Source: Cladopsammia gracilis (Eukaryota; Cnidaria; Anthozoa; Scleractinia; Dendrophylliidae). Taken from it: DNA of 64,000 nucleotides. The stretch is from positions 1,096,001 to 1,160,000 of the forward strand of contig JAJGOT010000010.1 in assembly GCA_022457155.1 (NCBI GenBank). The letters are read 5' to 3'. Positions 43,216-54,900 of this stretch are shown here, piece by piece. Under the pieces are notes generated by a model. It did not search any database, was not told the origin of the DNA, and saw only the letters and a list, made by a program, of their open reading frames with translations. Each line of letters begins with the position of its first letter. The stretch's first letter is position 1. Position numbers and translations under genes: made by a program.

Positions 43216-44710
43216 CGCGGAGGAAATTATTTACCGGAACTCGTGGATTCGAATAATTGATTTTGCACCCTAAGCGCACAAATTTTTACCCCTAAATGGT
43301 ACAACGAGAACTCTCAGGCTTTTCAACAGGACGACGTTCATTGCTTCGCTTCACCCTACCTCCTTCCCAGTAGCGATAAACCATTGTTTTCCTCTAGGAG
43401 CTACCCGCTCCCAATCGCATCGGGTTGATCTTTTAACAATCGCTATGATTTTTTAACAGCCTGGGCATCGTTTGTCGGGGATCCTAACGGAAATACCGTT
43501 TAATTCCCAAAAACCCTGGGATAACATTCATTTTTAAGGACAGTGGAGGGAATTTTGCGTTTCAAAATTGTTTGGATTAGTGTAACTAACTGGATTTTCT
43601 TGTCCGATTTCGTGAAGCGCCGTAGCTACCTCATTGTGTCGTCAACCTATTCAGTGACAAAAGTACAAAATTTAAAGAACGATTATAATAAAAATCAGTG
43701 CTACAACATATAAAATAAAATATTAAAGTAATAAAATTCAAATAATATATATCACAATAAGAAACAATAACAAAAGAGGAGAAAAAAAAAACAGAGAAAA
43801 TGCTTAATCATACTTTAAATTCCCACAGAAGAAAAGAACTTGAAATAACTTAGTCAATGCTCTCTAAGCGGACACTCTCGTAAGCGGACAGCTCTACTTA
43901 CGGCCGCCTTGTTTGAAACCCTGTTTGAATTCCCCTCTTACGATAATCATATCCGTCAGCGTTCAGCTCCGGTTACGGACACTTTTTCTGCTTCCCGAGG
44001 GTGTCCTGAGGGTTTCCCGAGGGTGTCCGCTTACGGGAGATTCTACTGTAATAATATATCTAAAACACTAGAAAAAAATTAAGAAAAGAAAAAAAAGGAT
44101 AAGAGGTAAAAAGGTAAAATGATTAAAGATCAGTGTACAATTAAACACAAGATGAACAAAATACAAAATATACGCAATCATCAAAATAAAGCAAAAGTCA
44201 GAGGAAATATAAATGATTACTTACCATTTCGTATAGACGGTCACTTGTTGAATCTCCAGGAAAAAAATGTTTTGTTTTATAATGACATCTTACTTGCCTG
44301 AAGCAGTTCACTGAAGTCGATAATATGTTAATTAAATAAATTTAAAAACTTGCTTTTTTCTTTCTTCACCCTTGGCGCACTCATTCCTTTATAGAAATGG
44401 TCGCCAACAGTGGTTAGATCAGGCAGCCCAGTATTGCGCATGTCATTAGTTGCGAATTACTGGACTGAAATATGTTGCCTTCCATATCATGAAATCACGT
44501 GACCAAAGTGTTTAAGGAAATACTTTATATAGAGGAACAATTGTGAATTATTTTACGTACCTCAACAATCTTCAATCCTGTGAAAAAATTAAGACAGAAA
44601 GAAAATAAATTTCTGCAAAAAGCGAATTATAGCTAAAACTACGTAACACAATATCTTAAGGAGCCAAGTTGTCTTCCTGTAATTAATAAAAGGGAAAAAT
44701 AATGATTGCC
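43216..44710 (+). other. Intergenic with short repeats
   Basis: 43225-43266 repeats text found just upstream of the WAP-vWA exon 3 (37779-37825). 43860-44045 has inverted ctctcgtaagcggaca / tgtccgcttacgggag blocks. No gene recognised. Confidence 0.5.
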
Positions 44711-45065
44711 TTAAAGATGAATTATAGTCCGTACTGCGCAATGTAAGCTCGGCAATGTTTGTGAGACTCACAAACAAAGAACGTTTACTAAAATTACGGG
44801 ACAAACTTACCTTTTCCTTCATTATTAACGTCAGATGTCCTTGCCAAACAATAATAACAAGCAAAAGAACCCCAAAGTTTTCCCAAACCGACGTTTCAGC
44901 TCATCGAGCATTCGCAAACACAACGGCCGTAAATGGAGGACTGACGGTTTCCTCCAATTTACTTCATGTATGCTATTAACGAAGTGTAACATATCAACAA
45001 ATTCAAAACAAAAAATGAAAACAAACCCAGAGATTGCGCAGTACGGACTTGTAATTCAGCTTTAA
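44711..45065. mobile_element. TTAA-flanked element with tagtccgtactgcgca ends
   Basis: TTAA at 44711-44714 then AGATGAATTATAGTCCG; right end cggacttgtaattcagct then TTAA at 45062-45065. The right TTAA is shared with the next element. Confidence 0.82.
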
Positions 45066-45443
45066 AGGGACACTGGCTGATATATCGTGTTTTCATGATT
45101 ATGACCAGTAGCTTGCTCGAAACCTAAATTTGTTATCTTGATCTTAAACTAATGAAAGCAAAGAAATATCAACTAAAGCGAGAGACAAAAAGACGCCAAA
45201 AAAGTCAAAATTCCACCAGAATGGCAATTTTGATTTGTTGACCGCCTGTCACGAAATCAAATTTGCTGAACTGTAATCCACTTCCATCCTTGTAATCCTG
45301 CACTTTATCTCCAAACTACTGCTTCTGTTTTGCTCTATAGAATCTTCTTATCCAAATTAGTTGTACTCGGTCGCATTTGGCGATATAACATGTAAATGGG
45401 CTCAGCGAAATTGTGTGATTTTGGCTGGATAGTGTCCCTTTAA
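45062..45443. mobile_element. TTAA-flanked MITE, AGGGACACTG family, copy d
   Basis: TTAA then AGGGACACTGGCTG; right AGTGTCCCT then TTAA at 45440-45443. Interior as copy a, reversed. Confidence 0.87.
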
Positions 45444-45543
45444 TACAAATAATTTTTTCGCTTTTTATCGTTGAAAAAAAAATTTACAGAGGCGTCTCCT
45501 CTCTGTCCCCTTCATTTGTCAGAAAATGCTGGTACCTTCTTCA

Positions 45544-47254
45544 CTAAATGAAATTCTGGTACCAATCCCGGCATCCCCATTCCTTTAAGTGGAAGTCCCA
45601 TCCCTGCGCTCCGACACCCCCGGCACCCCCGATACCCGGCACCCCTGGCACCCCCGGCTCCCCGGCTCCCCGGCTCCCCGGCTCCCCGGCTCCTTTTCCA
45701 CTATTTGAAGAGGCTGTTTGGTCAGTTCCATAAAAATCCATTTTCTTACCACATGCGACTTTTGAAACGTCTTCCGCCAAAAGCACAAGTTCTTTAAAGT
45801 GTTGCGTTGTAAGTACGTTCTCCTGCTTGCCTGCAATTTGATTCAACTCATCCATATCAATGTCTTCGTCAGAACCAACCCCTACCACGTAGATCTGGAT
45901 GCCTTTGTCCCGAAGAGGTTGAGAGGCTTCTCTTAATGGCGTGAAACTCCCTTGGTCTTTAGTTTGTTTTCCAGCGGTTAACACAATAAGAATCTAAAAG
46001 GGAAAGGACAAAACTATTGTACTCGAACAGGTCCCGCTGTTCCATACGATGGAATGGATGGTTGTCTCTCTTTGTATCTTCAAACCCCTCATCATTCTGG
46101 TTTATACAATTAAAATTTGTGATGTAATAGATAAAGTGAGCGGCAGAACTGTATGGGTATTTAATAGACTATTTACAATGGCACAGATAATTCGCCCGTT
46201 GCAACACCCCACCCTTGTACTACGGTGGGGGTATAAGTTTGCGTGCACGTCCGAGGAATAAAATTATACTGTACAAGGTGGCTCTAACGTTTGAGTATGT
46301 GGATGAAATCGTTAAGTGTGCTCATTTTACAAACTGATAATTTCAACTTTTTGTCACTTTTGATCCTGGTTATTGTTAGGAGTCAATTGATGAATCAACA
46401 AACCTTCAAGGTATCGTTACTCATTCCTGCCTCTGAAGTAAACAGCCGTTCATTCGCCATTTTAAGCGCCTTGTCTATGAAGCGGTGTCCTCCTTTTGGC
46501 TGCATGTCATTGATCTGCTGTTGTACAGTTTCAGGCGAGAGGGTATCACCTTGGAAAGTGTTAAAGTCCATCACTACCTCAGCTTCCGTACCGTACGAGA
46601 TTACTCCAACACGGCTTCCGTTAAGACTCACATTAAAAAATTTCACCAGGCCTTTAGCGAAGTCAAGAACCTTAGATGATACAAAATAATTATTTTTGTT
46701 ATGTTTAGAGACTTTTAAACGCCATTTGATGCCACACGATTGTCATATTTGCGTTTTGAACATTTACAGAAGAAAACTCAGTCGTCCAAATACAAGCAAA
46801 ACCCATTTTGAAACGCAAAAATGCCCCCGCCCATTTTTCACCCATGAGCTTTTATTTGGGGGCGGTTAAAGATGAGACGTGATGTGGGGGGCGAACGTCT
46901 CTCTGCATCTGAGATTTGGTTTGAGTGGCTTTTGTTTCGTGGAGGGTGAGTATTATATGAAGGGTTGAGGGGCGGGGGACTTTTCGCGGAGGGAGGGGGG
47001 GAGCTTATTGTTTAAGGGGTGGGTGAAGGTCATTATATCTGAGGTTAGGGAGGTTTCGTGGAGGGTCTTATTATATGAGGGTGGGGGGAGGGGCGGTTTC
47101 GTATATTATGTGAGGGGTGGAGGAGGTGGATTGTTCGCAACTGATAACATGACGTTTCATGCATGCTCAACACAGACCTGGATCCAGTTTGCGCCAATCG
47201 CATCAGAGGAGTCCAGAATGATTCCAAGGTCAGTTGGCTGCGAACAGAGAACCT
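45544..47254 (-). CDS. vWA-domain gene fragment: three exons without signal peptide or WAP exon
   Basis: Exons in order: 47254-47178 (phase 1 in), 46670-46404 and 45993-45750. They give one vWA domain of about 195 residues: CSQPTDLGIILDSSDA, then NGSRVGVISYGTEAEVV, then ILIVLTAGKQTKDQG and IQIYVVGVGSDEDID. All metal-site positions are altered: DSSDA, KGGHRF for the Thr loop, and LTAG where LTDG is usual. The phase-1 entry and the phase-0 junction before ILIVL match the WAP-vWA gene, so they are paralogues. There is an extra intron after NWIQ. A phase-1 GTAAGA donor follows VAC; otherwise the frame reads on to a stop at 45544 through a Gly/Pro repeat. Upstream exons were not found. Confidence 0.85.
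45605..45692. repeat. CCCCGGCTCC minisatellite (10-bp units)
   Basis: Pure units at about 45651-45690, with degenerate ccggcacccc units before them. On the - strand they read as Gly-Glu-Pro / Gly-Val-Pro-like text in frame with the vWA exon. Confidence 0.9.
45750..45993 (-). CDS. vWA fragment gene, third exon
   Basis: Acceptor ccttttag. Eighty-one codons from ILIVLTAG to KVAC plus one base, then gtaaga. If that donor is not used, translation continues to 45544. Confidence 0.88.
46404..46670 (-). CDS. vWA fragment gene, second exon
   Basis: Eighty-nine codons beginning VLDFAKGLVKFFNVSLNGS and ending MSNDTLK, phase 0 at both ends, acceptor tcatctaag, donor gtttgt. Confidence 0.92.
47178..47254 (-). 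CDS. vWA fragment gene, first visible exon
   Basis: Twenty-five full codons, VLCSQPTDLGIILDSSDAIG then ANWIQ, between ttcgtttcag and gtctgt. Phase 1 in, as in the WAP-vWA gene. Confidence 0.88.
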
Positions 47255-48777
47255 CTGAAACGAAATTAGAATGATTCATTTTAAGTTAAAATTGACTTTT
47301 TTTCACTATCACTGTTTTAGTATCCTAGCACCTACATTTCGAATTCTCCCTCAGTCCGACTTAAACGTGATTATTTTTATGACGTCAGAGGCTGAACAAG
47401 GCTGCGTTGCAAAAAGCGAATAACGCACGTTTCAACATCGTTCAACATTTTTGCTCAATTGCCGTTTAGTATTTAACATGGCATAAAGACCAGGCCAAAT
47501 GACTCGGAGATCGGGAGTAAACAAGGGTAAAACCAAAACCAATCCTGACTTGCTCGCGCGCAATTTCCCGCGCTCAGCGCCGGCTTCAGGTATTTATTCA
47601 CATATTTGCTGATTTCCGTACATGTGCCACTGCCATGGACTCTGAATTTTTTTAAACAAAATCTATCGGGGCTAGCTGTCAGCACTTTTTAAAGGTACGT
47701 GAACAGGGTTGCTATGAATAGAACAAATGACGAGTTTTCGGTGTTATGAAACATAGCTGCTGAAATATAATCTTTAAATAGGAATCCGTGAATCTATATT
47801 CAGTATGTGACCAGATGGAATAATCTTAACCGCATGTATCATGTTTTTTGTTCCAGTGTGTAAAATTGTACTTTTGATTTTTCAACACTGAAAAAAAAAA
47901 ACACTTTAAGCATTAGCTTGCTATAAGTTAAATGTGTAACTGAAAGCAACATTTTCTCTATAAACCGTTTACCTTTTAAGATTCGGCGGTATCTGCAGTG
48001 TCAAAGAATAGTTTTTATTTTAAATTTGAACTTTTCGACCATAAAAACAAATTCATCGGCGACGTTATCGTAGAAATCGAACCACTCTAATTGACCTGAG
48101 GTTTGACTCCAGAGTGGGATTCTCGTATACGGTTTCTTGCCATTTAATCAGTAACAGTGTCCGCTTATAATGTATTATACATCTCGGCCATAGCTCGGAC
48201 TCTCATCTAATAGAAAATACAAACCTATCATCAGGGGAAACGAGAAATGTTTTACTTTGGCTACTAGTGGTTCTCTCGCGTCTTCTCAAACGAGAGGCGA
48301 AGCCGCGAAAATATATAGAAGGGACGTAAGAGGCGTGTAATATAGAGACATGAGAGCGCGAAAAAAGCTTCTGGCACCCAGGGTAGGAATGCTTAGAAAA
48401 ACGTTTAGAATGGCATTTTTCTATTCACTATATCAAACTATGTGAAAAAAAAAAACTAATCCAGTTTGAGCTTTAGCTGAATATTTCAGCGGCAAAAACA
48501 TTTAGGGAAATGAATCTTATCCCTCGCATTACAAGCTGCTTTCTCCTTTTCAAAAATCCCAGCTGACCTTTAATATTTCGTACCCAAAAAGAAAACTTTT
48601 ATCCCTCTAAAAAAAGGCGTTAAATTTCCCGATGTTACGAAAGTTTGAGGTAGCATTAACAGAAGCACATTAGTATAATTTATTACTAATTTTTAAGATG
48701 ACTAAGGCCTTCCGATCATCATCCACTGACATGACCGAAATGATTCGTTGGGTGCTGCTGTATCCTGGCAGTAAAAT
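47255..48777 (+). other. No recognisable exon on either strand
   Basis: Searched for a - strand WAP or signal exon for the vWA fragment; none recognised. Confidence 0.5.
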
Positions 48778-49036
48778 AGATTACCCTGGGAGAAATAGAT
48801 TACCCTGGGAGAAATAGATTACCCTGGGGGAAATAGATTACCCTGGAGGAAATAGATTACCCTGAGGGAATAGATTACTCTGGGGAAATAGATTACCCTG
48901 GGGGAAATAGATTACCCTGGGGGAATAGATTACCCTGGGGGAATAGATTACCCTGGGGAATAGATTACCCTGGGGGAATAGATTACCCTGGGGGAATAGA
49001 TTACTCTAGGGGAATAGATTACTCTGGGGGGATAGA
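48778..49036. repeat. ~18-bp minisatellite (aatagattaccctggggg)
   Basis: About 14 units with small length changes in the G run, so the frame is not conserved. Confidence 0.95.
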
Positions 49037-50016
49037 TTAAATGTGAATGACTAAGCTGAAGATTTCACTGTACGTTGTCACGATCCTTTTTTTTTCGGTT
49101 ATAACCAGCTTGCAGTTTATTCACAGGCTTCAGTGAAGTAGGGAACTTTCATTGAGGACTTGACGTAATGCGATTACATCTTTAAGGTCGGTGGGTGAAA
49201 TCCTATAGAAGAATAGAGTGTTTGCAAAGTGCATGTGGCCATCTTAATGAAGGCTTAAGGAAGTACATAAGAAGCAAAGAAGTACTAAAAGAAGTACTAC
49301 CGTGGAGCTGGCTGTTGAACCATTTAGCTAAGCTAATAATATATAATTTGCGCACTCTTGAAAATGAGAGAGGATGCAAGCTCGGGATACAAGACATGTT
49401 CTATCACCTTTTACCTTCTTGAGCCAAAATTCCCGCTTCTGACCACATCATCACACACCAGAAAATCAGTCGTCCAGTATCCATCATATTTTACATCTGA
49501 ATTTGCTGCAAAAACCTACCAAACGGTCAACATTCCACAGGTTTGCTTCAAACGCGGTGCGTTTCGTGATCACGAGCGTCTTAAGTGTCAGTATCGTCAG
49601 TATCAGACCAAAAAGATAAAATTTTAATCAGTGCGCATGCTGAGTCAAGGTATTTGACATCATGTTTCACACGGCAGTGACCGGAAATTTTCCCGCCGTT
49701 TCGTTGCACTCCAGCGAATGACCTACCTCATTTTGATAGCTAGGGTAATCAAATGTGCATACTGAAACAATTAGTCAACTTTTTTACGGCGTTCGTAATC
49801 TATTGTAATCTCTTTCTTGGTCCAACGTTTTGCGTGCTTATAAACCCAAGGCTCTGGGGGTCGTTCGTTAGCATCCTAAGGGGTACCAATCTACAAATTT
49901 TGACCCCTAAAACTGGATACGACGAGCATCCCGGTCATCAGTTTTGTTGGCGTGCGCGATGCTGAATTTGCGAGCGGCGAAGCGGCGAGGGCTATGGACA
50001 GGAGAAAAAAATTATG
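49037..50016 (+). other. No recognisable gene
   Basis: Frames at 49195-49422 and 49358-49627 show no domain or splice logic. Confidence 0.45.
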
Positions 50017-50065
50017 TACGTATTGACTAAGTGGGAGGGCCGGATGGGGAAATATTTGGCTCGAA

Positions 50066-50111
<46 letters not shown>

Positions 50112-50353
50112 GAGAGCCAAATATTTTCCCATCCGGCCCGACCTAACTTAGTCAATAAGCATTTTATCATATGACCAAATTGGAGACAAAATTACTTGAA
50201 ATTTTAACGCGCGAGGCCGTCCGCTTTTGTAGTAGGGCCGTACGCCTTTTTCCGGCCCCGCTCGCGCAAATGCGTACGGCCCTCATACGGGACTTTCATC
50301 AATGGTTTTGCAAAGAAAAGGTTCACAGGGCCGTACGGGTCATATGATAAAAC
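50017..50353. mobile_element. Compound fold-back region
   Basis: The first palindrome pairs 50017-50083 with 50093-50160 (ggccggatggggaaatattt). The second pairs ttttatcatatgacc at 50162 with its complement near 50339-50353, and has inner ggccgtacg repeats. Confidence 0.85.
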
Positions 50354-50661
50354 GCTTTTCCCCTCCCCGCTGTCGATTTCTACATCGCGCGCGCCAACAA
50401 AACCGCCAGCTACGAAATCTCTCGCGAGCACGCTCTCCTGGATAGTTAGTAGCCCGCACTGTTATCGAATCGCCATCTATGATTGTCAGTGCTCACTGAG
50501 TGATTTCAGCTATTTTGATCGCCTATCGCGACTGATATCTTTCCGTAAAAACGTCGAAGAGTCTAGCACCCCGACGAATTTCTGTTGTTTCAATTTAACG
50601 ATGAGCGTATGGTGGGCTAAAGGGCTCAGGTATTATATATCTAGTGTTACGATTCATAAAC

Positions 50662-50790
50662 AACTGGTGTCAATTCAATAAAACTTTTACAAGTGTAATT
50701 TACAAGTGCAGTAATTGTTTCAGAGGTTGAAAACAATAGCTACACTTGTAAATTACACTTGTATAAGTTTTATTAAATTGACCCCACTGG
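50662..50790. mobile_element. Fold-back MITE
   Basis: ttcaataaaacttttacaag pairs with cttgtataagttttattaaa; arms about 48 bp, outer ends caactggtg / cactggtt. Confidence 0.88.
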
Positions 50791-50956
50791 TTTACACTAT
50801 TATTTATACATTAGTTCACACTTATGTGTTTATAAAGTCTCCCCTTTCATTTCATCGAAAACATAGCAAAATATTTTCGTCTACACAAGCCCTGTAAGTG
50901 TATCATTTATATCTGCCCAAATTGATTCGTTTTTGAAAATGGATACTTTTTTGTAA

Positions 50957-51141
50957 AACACGATAAAAGCAAGTTACACACTCAAACACCAACCACGCGG
51001 TCTGGACAGTACCTTACGAAAGGACGAAACAGCTGTCCATGGCTGCCACTGCCAGGGTGATATGGCTGTGCGCATGCGTAAGGTACTGGCCAGACCGCGG
51101 GGTTGGTGTTTGAGTGTGTCACTTGCTTTTTCGTGTTATAC
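50957..51141. mobile_element. Fold-back MITE
   Basis: aacacgataaaagcaagtta … cttacg pairs with cgtaaggtactggccagacc … cgtgtta; arms about 58 bp. Confidence 0.85.
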
Positions 51142-51878
51142 TTTTTTGTACATTTTTCCATCGTTCACACCAAAAAATTCGCAAAAATGCATGCGTTTTC
51201 AAACCAAAACGCATAACTGATATGACTTTTCTGGTCTAAGTTACCTAGTACACTGACTCATTTTATATAATTATTTTTTTCGTTCTTGCTGTTTGTATCA
51301 CTTCTCCATACTAACCCCCGGGGGGATACTCCCTTATATACACTATCCTAAATTGTCGGAGTAACCCCCGGGATACTAACCTAAGGAGGTTGATCACTGA
51401 TCTGATCTAAAGTAAGAAGTCAAGATTTTGTTTACTGATATTCAACAATTTTTCCGTTCGCGTCGCTACCCTTTATGTGAACGCCTAGAACGGCACGCTT
51501 GGAACGGACTACTATCCCGACGGATGTGTGCCATTACCACAACCCTGAAACAGAGCTAAACAGGGAAGACCTCTTTCCACTAAACTGCGCCACAACGTGC
51601 CGGTCGGACGTCACGTAAGCCTTCGTTAAGTCCCAAGAGAACAGCGTTTACCTCAGTTACTAGGTTACTGTGAGTTAATCATCGATTATCCAGACGAATA
51701 GATAACAGTTGTGTCGGGTCGACTGAAAACTAACCAGAACATAGAGTGTCATGTTTCCTAACAAAGACCTCTCTCTTCCCGGCCGCTGTCACTCGCGGGC
51801 AGTTAACATTTCAGTGTTAAAATCATGAATTTTTAGGAACCTAAAATATAGCTTTGACATCCACGAGATCTTGGAAAC
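51142..51878 (+). other. Upstream region of the second WAP gene
   Basis: A short inverted remnant of the ccccgggggg-type element lies at 51317-51375. No clear TATA box; aaaatata at 51844 is a weak candidate. Confidence 0.45.
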
Positions 51879-51945
51879 ATGACTCTCTTGAAAGCTGCAA
51901 CCATCGTGTTTTCCATAGGTCTTATAATCCACGGATTAAAGGCCC
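51879..51945 (+). CDS. Second WAP gene exon 1: signal peptide
   Basis: ATG in ggaaacATGa context. Hydrophobic core TIVFSIGLII, likely cleaved after LKA. Ends in phase 1 at gtaagt. Confidence 0.85.
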
Positions 51946-54900
51946 GTAAGTATTATTTTTCATTTATATAATGTGTCATTGATTGAACCTCACGCAAATT
52001 GAATTATTATCGTAGTATCGTACGGCGAATCTAATGGAGAATTTTGTTTGCTGTGTAAAAGAAAATGAATTTAAGCTTCCATTCGCAAGTTCGCCTGGTA
52101 GTTTTGAGTTTAATTTGTTCTATAATCTTTATCATAATGCTTTATGTATCGATATAATGTATGCCGACATGTTGCATGTTTCAGATGTTGTCAGAAGCGT
52201 GTGAAATGTCTCTCCTTTGATATCGCCATTAAAATCGCCATTAAAATTCGCGTTGTCATATTTTTACATCAATGGCGTGGTAAACAAACCATACATGAAT
52301 GCTTAGATCATGTGTTCTTTAACCAGTTGACCGGGAATTCACCTTTATCTGCGTTTGTAATTGTCATCTCTACGACAATGAGCTAATTGTCGTCTTTGTT
52401 ATTTAACGGAAATTGAACATGCTGACTAAATGCCCTTTCGCGTGATTTGTTCGTCTACAAAGCCTATCTTCAGCTGTATCTTGTCTAAAGAATCCGTAGA
52501 GCTTATGATGTATATTTGATGCGCAAGAATCAAACATAAGATATTTTGTATGAAGCTGCTCTGAAGCTCACGAGCACATGTAACATTTTTGTTTGTCACT
52601 GATGTGGCATGACATGTGCTGTCACGCAACACTAAGGGCTCATTCCGGAAAAAGTATAAACAGAATATTCTTTAAGAATTGTTTGTTTCAGTCACACTTG
52701 CGGTATGAATCTGGCAAAACATGCTTATAATCCAGTTATAATACAGCGATGGGAGATATTTAGTTTTTCAGTGGCTCCCAAAGTTCAATCGAACCACCCT
52801 CGCAAAAGATTTTTTTTATATATATTTATCTTATGAACGTTGTTGATAGTAGTTTGTAGTCTACAATTGTGTGGAATTTATATGCAGAGGATACCCGACA
52901 TAACGAACCCCTTTATAACGACATGCGGGGATATTAACCCTATTCGGCCTGGGGGGGGGGGGGGGCACAAAGTGCCCGCGCTAACTTTGAACGTTCATAA
53001 CTTCTTTAATATGTATTCAAGCGCAATCAAACTTTGTGACTTTTCCTAAAATTTATCTGGCAACAATTTTGTATGACAGTTTTTTGATCACGTGACTTGA
53101 TGTTTCCATGGTAACAAGATTTTGACAGCCATGTTTTTTGAAATTTGCATATTTGTACCTTTGAATGAAGAAAAACAATGTTTATTGGTATAACTTTTAT
53201 ATTTTTACGTCATTTAGCGTTTATTCATTGGTTTTGATTAATTTTGAGTCAATTTGGACGGTTTTGAAGAGGTTTTAAAAAAATTCAGAAATCCAAGATG
53301 GCGGATCCAAGATGGCGGCCGTATAACTAATTACCTAATAACTACGTCATATGACGTCATCGTTCCATTGTGCGGACCGCAAAGGAGACAGTTTTGGACG
53401 TACTATGTACCCCCTAGGTTTCATTGTCATAGCCTTAATGTTCTTGAAGTTACGAAGGGGGGGCACAATGTGCCCCCCCCCAGGCTCAGGAACTCAAAAA
53501 AAGCCCAGGCCGAATAGGGTTAAACGAACGATATTAGCCCAGTTATAGGAAAATGTATGGAAAAGAACTCCGATGTAACGACTAAGACACCGGGGGGGGG
53601 GTACTCCCTATAATGGGCTATACGGGGATGCTCCGCCCGAAAGGGGTACCTTTTTGAGGCTGGAGGTATATGAAAGGGTCGGGATTTCACGAGTTGAAGT
53701 ATGTGAAAGGGTAGGGATTTCACGAAGAATAGGAAATGGTAGCGAAAACACGAGTTGAAGCATAAAAAAAGGTAGGGAAACTGCCATTTAAGTATTATAA
53801 AAAGGGCCTCTCAAAATATATCAGACAGACGCATGTAAAGGCTATATAAAAGGGGTACCATTTTCAATGAAAGGTATATGAAAGGGGTGCCATTTTCAAC
53901 TATGAAAGGTATATGAAAGGGGTACCTTTTCTGTCAAAAGCGGTATATGAAAGGGTAAGGGTTTGTACCTCGGGGCGGAGCATCCCCGCACAAGACTTTG
54001 TTGAGTACCCCCCCCCCCCCCCCCGGGCTAAGACATTTTCCCAGACCATTGGCATTTTGTTATATCGGGGTTCCACGGTAATTTTCAGTGGCCAGTAATT
54101 TTCAAAGTAGCGTGCGAAACATATTTTAAACCTCAGAAACAAAAAAAGGGTGTCCTTGAACACCTTTTTCAATCCCGCCGTACGACATCTTTTCTAAAGT
54201 TTGCGTCACTGACAACTGGTGTTATTTCTGTCACGCAACGACAGTTAAAAGGGTGCCTATCCGACAGCATACTAGGCTAGCTGTTAAAAAGGTTGGTCGC
54301 CATATCACAAGAGAACTTTTATTTGTCTTACTAGCAGCACAATAAGACCAATAAGCCCTTGGCAATTTCTTAGACGGGGCCTAAACAAAATGGCCACAAT
54401 GCCACGAAGTCCGACGTTGTGAAATATGTTGTGAAATATCTAAATTCAATTGGCTGATCTCTAAATTCAATTGGCTGATAGCCTGTGAACAGGCTTCCCG
54501 GTTAGGGAAGGGGAAAAGGGGTAGGGGGAGAGAAAAGTGCCATCAGCTCTTTAACTTATCGATGACACGTAGTACATCAAAAATAAGAAACATGTAATTT
54601 CTCGTCAAACATGAGCGCATAGATTGCAAAGACTCGGTTTTTCCCTCTTAATCCTCACGCGCCCGCAGTCTCTCCAGAGGCTCACTCCACGTATCCACAC
54701 TCGCTTCAAATCTTTTCGGTCGCGCACTTTTTTTTTCAGAGGACTCGCGCAAAAATACGGACTTGTTTTGCAATCTATGTAGAAGAACACCTGGAAATGC
54801 TTTTATATAATTTATTTTAATTTATTTGAGTAAAATAATGCATTTTATCAAAGATTGTTCGATGGGTGCCCCTGACATTTAATTATGCTGTACAAGGTGG

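Noticed and set aside
45548..45733. Pro-rich + strand frame
   Set aside because: Complement of the 10-bp minisatellite; antisense to the vWA frame.
47008..47274. Gly-rich + strand frame of 88 codons
   Set aside because: Arises from a G-rich imperfect repeat and overlaps a well-supported - strand vWA exon.
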